Source: Cupriavidus pauculus (GTDB lineage Bacteria > Pseudomonadota > Gammaproteobacteria > Burkholderiales > Burkholderiaceae). From it: a DNA stretch of 64,000 nt. Position 1 is the stretch's first letter. Each line of letters begins with the position of its first letter. The stretch lies in contig NZ_CP033969.1 in NCBI RefSeq assembly GCF_003854935.1, positions 496,001-560,000 on the forward strand, in the 5' to 3' direction. This document shows positions 61,509 through 64,000 of this stretch, piece after piece. The notes beneath the pieces were generated by a model, which saw nothing but the letters and a program-made list of their open reading frames with translations, made no database searches and was not told the DNA's origin. Made by a program: the position numbers and the translations under genes.

Positions 61509-62165
61509 TTACGCGTGGTGCCGGCGCACGAAGAACAGCGCCGTGCCCACCGCCACCAGCACGCCGCCGAAGAAGCGGTTCTGCCAGCGTACGGCGCGCG
61601 CGTTGCGGAACAGGCCCTGCATCCGCGATGCCAGCAGCGCGTAGCCGTGCATCACGATCAGGTCCACGCAGCACATCGTGGCCGCCAGGATGGCGAGCTG
61701 GATGGCCAGCGGGTGGCCCGGGTCGATGAACTGCGGCAGCACGGCGACCATGAAGATGATGCCCTTCGGGTTGGTCACGTTGGTCAGCAGGCCCGTGGCA
61801 AAGCGCCGGCGCCGGCTCATCCCGGCCACGCGCACCGTGCCCGGCTGGCCGCCGGGGGCGTCGGCCGGGGCCGCCTCCACCCGGGCGCGCCATTGCTGGA
61901 TGCCCAGGTAGATCAGGTACATCGCGCCGATGGTCTTGACCACCAGGAACGCCTGCTCGGACGCCAGCAACAGCGCGCCCAGCCCGCCGCCGGCCACCAG
62001 CAGGATGATGACCAGCCCGGTCTGCAGCCCCAGGATCGTCGTCGACGTCTTCTTCAGGCCATACGACAGCCCATGGCTCATCGACAGCACCGCTCCGGAC
62101 CCCGGCGATACCGCGATCACCCAGCACGCGGCGAAATAGGCCAGCCACACTTCCCAACGCATCAC
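61509..62165 (-). CDS. LysE/RhtB family amino acid exporter
   Basis: An inner-membrane exporter of 218 residues with about six helices. The LysE signature region is AVSPGSGAVLSMSHGLSYGLKK near residue 18, and GLLTNVTNPKGIIFMVAVLPQF near 121 is the conserved NPKxxxF motif. Substrate unknown (amino acids such as threonine, homoserine or lysine in the family). It is divergent from comM's terminator region and followed by the small proline-rich gene. Confidence 0.9.
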   Translation of the reverse strand: MMRWEVWLAYFAACWVIAVSPGSGAVLSMSHGLSYGLKKTSTTILGLQTGLVIILLVAGGGLGALLLASEQAFLVVKTIGAMYLIYLGIQQWRARVEAAPADAPGGQPGTVRVAGMSRRRRFATGLLTNVTNPKGIIFMVAVLPQFIDPGHPLAIQLAILAATMCCVDLIVMHGYALLASRMQGLFRNARAVRWQNRFFGGVLVAVGTALFFVRRHHA

Positions 62166-62190
62166 TGCACTCCTCGATCCAGAAAAATGG

Positions 62191-62790
62191 TCAAAACGGA
62201 TGAAAGCCGGTCAGGAACTGTTCGACCTGCTCGGCCTGGCGCGTATCGCGCGCGGCGTCGCCGGCTTCCAGCACCACGGCCTGGTAGACCCGTGCGCCCG
62301 ACGCCACCAGCCGGGCCGTCAGCCGGCGCGGCGCCTTGTCCTGCGGCGAAACACCGGCGACGGTCAATTCCATCCCGTCGAGCGACACAGGCGGCTGGGC
62401 GGCCGACATCACGGTGACCGGCCGCGCGCTGGCCGGCTGGCCCGGCTGGGCGCCCAGGTTCGCCAGCAGCCCGGCCTGCATGGCGTCCAGCGCCTCGCGC
62501 CGCAGCGCGGCGTCGTCGCTGGGCAGCGTCACCACGCCCACGGCGAACAGCGTGCCGTCGATATTGGCCGCCTCCATCGTCATGGGCAGCTTGCGCCCCG
62601 CGATCGACACGTCGCGGGCCGCATTGGTCGGCTTGGCCGGATACAGCGCCGCGTACTTGCCGTCGCTGGACACGATCGTGCGCCAGTCATAGCGCGGCGT
62701 GCAGCCCGCGAGCGCCAGCCAGGCGGCGGCCAGCAGCAGCAGTTGGCGCAGGCCGGGGCGGAAATGGGACGGGAACGGGGTCGGGGGCAT
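62191..62790 (-). CDS. Hypothetical lipoprotein
   Basis: A 199-residue lipoprotein with a signal LLLLAAAWLALAGC (lipobox LAGC near residue 30). The mature part (YDWRTIVSSDGKYAALYPAKP ... FAVGVVTLP) looks like an alpha/beta domain similar in pattern to small periplasmic proteins of the DUF-type 'transmembrane protein' annotations in Cupriavidus; I cannot name a family. The ATG at 62790 places the signal at the N-terminus; the longer frame to 63951 is a shadow of the plus-strand genes. It is 25 bp upstream of lysE on the same strand (lysE lies downstream). Confidence 0.8.
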   Translation of the reverse strand: MPPTPFPSHFRPGLRQLLLLAAAWLALAGCTPRYDWRTIVSSDGKYAALYPAKPTNAARDVSIAGRKLPMTMEAANIDGTLFAVGVVTLPSDDAALRREALDAMQAGLLANLGAQPGQPASARPVTVMSAAQPPVSLDGMELTVAGVSPQDKAPRRLTARLVASGARVYQAVVLEAGDAARDTRQAEQVEQFLTGFHPF

Positions 62791-62907
62791 CGGCAAGGTC
62801 GGCGCGATCGGGCGCAAGCCGCTATTATCCGGGAAGCCGCCCGGCCGCGCATCGCGCACGTTGCACCCGATGCCGCTGGCGGGCCGCCGCAAGTTCGTGA
62901 GGTGCCC

Positions 62908-63402
62908 ATGTCCGTACGCCCCCTGCCCCGTTTCCTGTCTTCCGCGTTCGCCGCCGTGGCGCTGCTGGCCTGCGCCGGCGCCGCTGCCGCCACCGCCCAC
63001 CTGCCGCCCGTGACCGATATCGGCGCCCAGTCTGCCGCGGCCGCGCGGCATGGAGAGCCGCTGGTGGTGCTGGTCAGCCTGCCCGGCTGCAGCTACTGCG
63101 ATACGGTGCGGCGCAACTACCTGGGTCCGCAGCTCGCGGCCGGCGAGATTGCCGCGCGCGAGATCGACATGACCGCCGACACGCCGATCCGCGACGCCGA
63201 CGGCACGATGACCACGGCCCGCCAGTGGGCCAGCGCGCGCAATATCTCGGTGGCGCCGACCGTGCTGTTCCTCGACCGCAACGGCCGCAACCTGGCCGCC
63301 CCGCTGCGCGGCATGCAGGCCGATTTCTACGGCGCCTACCTGGAGCAGGCCATCGACGAGGCACGCGCCAAGGTGGCCGCCAAGTCCGCCGCCCGCCCCT
63401 GA
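62908..63402 (+). CDS. Periplasmic thioredoxin-fold protein
   Basis: A 164-residue exported thioredoxin-like protein. A signal peptide (ending AAAAT near residue 29) is followed by VVLVSLPGCSYCDTVRRNYLGP with the redox pair CSYC near residue 58, and VAPTVLFLDRNGR near 115 with the cis-Pro. It resembles the SoxW/thioredoxin-like family of heme or sulfur metabolism. It lies 132 bp before a TlpA-like gene, suggesting a joint periplasmic redox role. GAGGTG precedes the ATG. Confidence 0.85.
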   Translation: MSVRPLPRFLSSAFAAVALLACAGAAAATAHLPPVTDIGAQSAAAARHGEPLVVLVSLPGCSYCDTVRRNYLGPQLAAGEIAAREIDMTADTPIRDADGTMTTARQWASARNISVAPTVLFLDRNGRNLAAPLRGMQADFYGAYLEQAIDEARAKVAAKSAARP

Positions 63403-63534
63403 ACCGGCGCGCGCGGCGAATTGCCGCAGCCGCGCACCGCCGCCCCGGCCGCGCTGCCGACAGCGGCGCCCGGCGGTAGAATGGCCGCTGTCCGCCGCCG
63501 GCTTCCGGGCCCTGGCCCCCAACCCCGTCATCCC

Positions 63535-64000
63535 ATGTCCAATACCGCAACCCCCGCCCGCCCCGCGCGCAAGCGCTGGCCCATCGTCGCCGCGATCGTG
63601 ATCGCCGCGGTGCTCGGCGTCTTTGGCTACCGGGCGATGACCCCGGCCAGCAGCGTCCCAGACGCCACCTTCACGCTGCTGTCGGGCCAGAAGGTCAGCA
63701 CCGGCGACCTGAAGGGCAAGGTCTACCTGGTCAACTTCTGGGCCACGAGCTGCGTCACCTGCGTCAAGGAAATGCCGCAGATGATCGACACCTACAAGCA
63801 ATACAAGGACAAGGGCCTGGACTTCGTGGCCGTGGCCATGAACTACGACCCGCCGATGTACGTGGCCAACTACGCCAGGACGCGCGAGCTGCCGTTCAAG
63901 GTGGCGATGGACTCGGACGGCTCGGCGGCCAAGGCGTTCGGCGACGTGCAACTGACGCCGACCACGTTCGTCGTCGACAAGAACGGGAAGATTCTCAAGC
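63535..64000 (+). CDS. TlpA/ResA-like thiol-disulfide oxidoreductase (partial)
   Basis: The gene starts at 63535 and runs off the window end; 155 codons are visible. One N-terminal membrane helix (PIVAAIVIAAVLGVFGY, about residues 16-34) anchors a periplasmic thioredoxin domain. The active site is WATSCVTCVKEMP near residue 75, i.e. C-V-T-C in the TlpA position, and TPTTFVVDKNGK near the end holds the cis-Pro. The family supports cytochrome c maturation or oxidase assembly. Confidence 0.9.
   Translation, partial: MSNTATPARPARKRWPIVAAIVIAAVLGVFGYRAMTPASSVPDATFTLLSGQKVSTGDLKGKVYLVNFWATSCVTCVKEMPQMIDTYKQYKDKGLDFVAVAMNYDPPMYVANYARTRELPFKVAMDSDGSAAKAFGDVQLTPTTFVVDKNGKILK

Overview
The window is a GC-rich (about two thirds GC) chromosomal segment from a betaproteobacterium of the family Burkholderiaceae, most likely Cupriavidus or a close Ralstonia relative. 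This rests on the gene order (ftsY; rpoH next to an aa3/caa3 cytochrome oxidase cluster; comF-trmL-gpsA-secB-grxC-rhodanese-gpmA-ctpA-moeB; bfr/bfd; ptsI-ptsH-EIIA-gshB-gshA; amtB-glnK; ubiK-comM) and on the protein sequences. No database search was possible.

Layout: 1-3300 ftsY, a small membrane protein, maiA and a fumarylacetoacetase-family hydrolase. 3469-8684 nitrate uptake: an ANTAR regulator (nasT-like), a leader with two identical-loop hairpins and a terminator, nrtABC-type ABC transporter genes, and ybiB. 8727-9599 pirin. 9873-10904 a perfect CIRCE element in front of rpoH. 10997-21141 respiratory module on the minus strand: DUF2244, ctaC (subunit II fused to cytochrome c), ctaD, a small assembly protein, ctaG, DUF2970, ctaE, surf1, a Sco-like protein, ctaA, ctaB and sco, with one DUF2909 gene reading the other way. 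21398-31029 housekeeping genes. 31183-32210 iron storage (bfr, bfd) with a Fur-box-like site over the bfd promoter. 32361-37330 a partial regulatory-type PTS and glutathione synthesis.

The accessory part is 38210-55984, an island of about 17.8 kb bounded by two identical 37-bp copies of a terminator. It holds a two-partner secretion / contact-dependent inhibition locus: a CdiB/ShlB-type transporter, a 2974-residue CdiA-type exoprotein and its immunity gene. Downstream lies an array of at least six displaced toxin C-termini, each followed by an immunity-like gene. The array contains partial copies of the CdiA pre-toxin and entry regions joined to other toxin tails, two families of paralogous immunity genes, a colicin-D-immunity-like gene without a toxin, a single-base frameshift, and a hybrid in which an internal repeat fragment is joined to a toxin tail. 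The immunity genes are much richer in AT than the flanking chromosome.

55985-64000 returns to core genome: amtB, glnK and a TorF-type porin behind a near-ideal sigma-54 promoter; ubiK; comM; a LysE exporter; a lipoprotein; and two thioredoxin-fold proteins, the last running off the window end.

Two themes recur. One is nitrogen control: sigma-54 plus ANTAR attenuation for nitrate uptake, and sigma-54 for the ammonium/PII operon. The other is interbacterial competition, seen in the toxin-immunity array. The ANTAR leader and the toxin array with its flanking 37-bp repeat are the most interesting parts.
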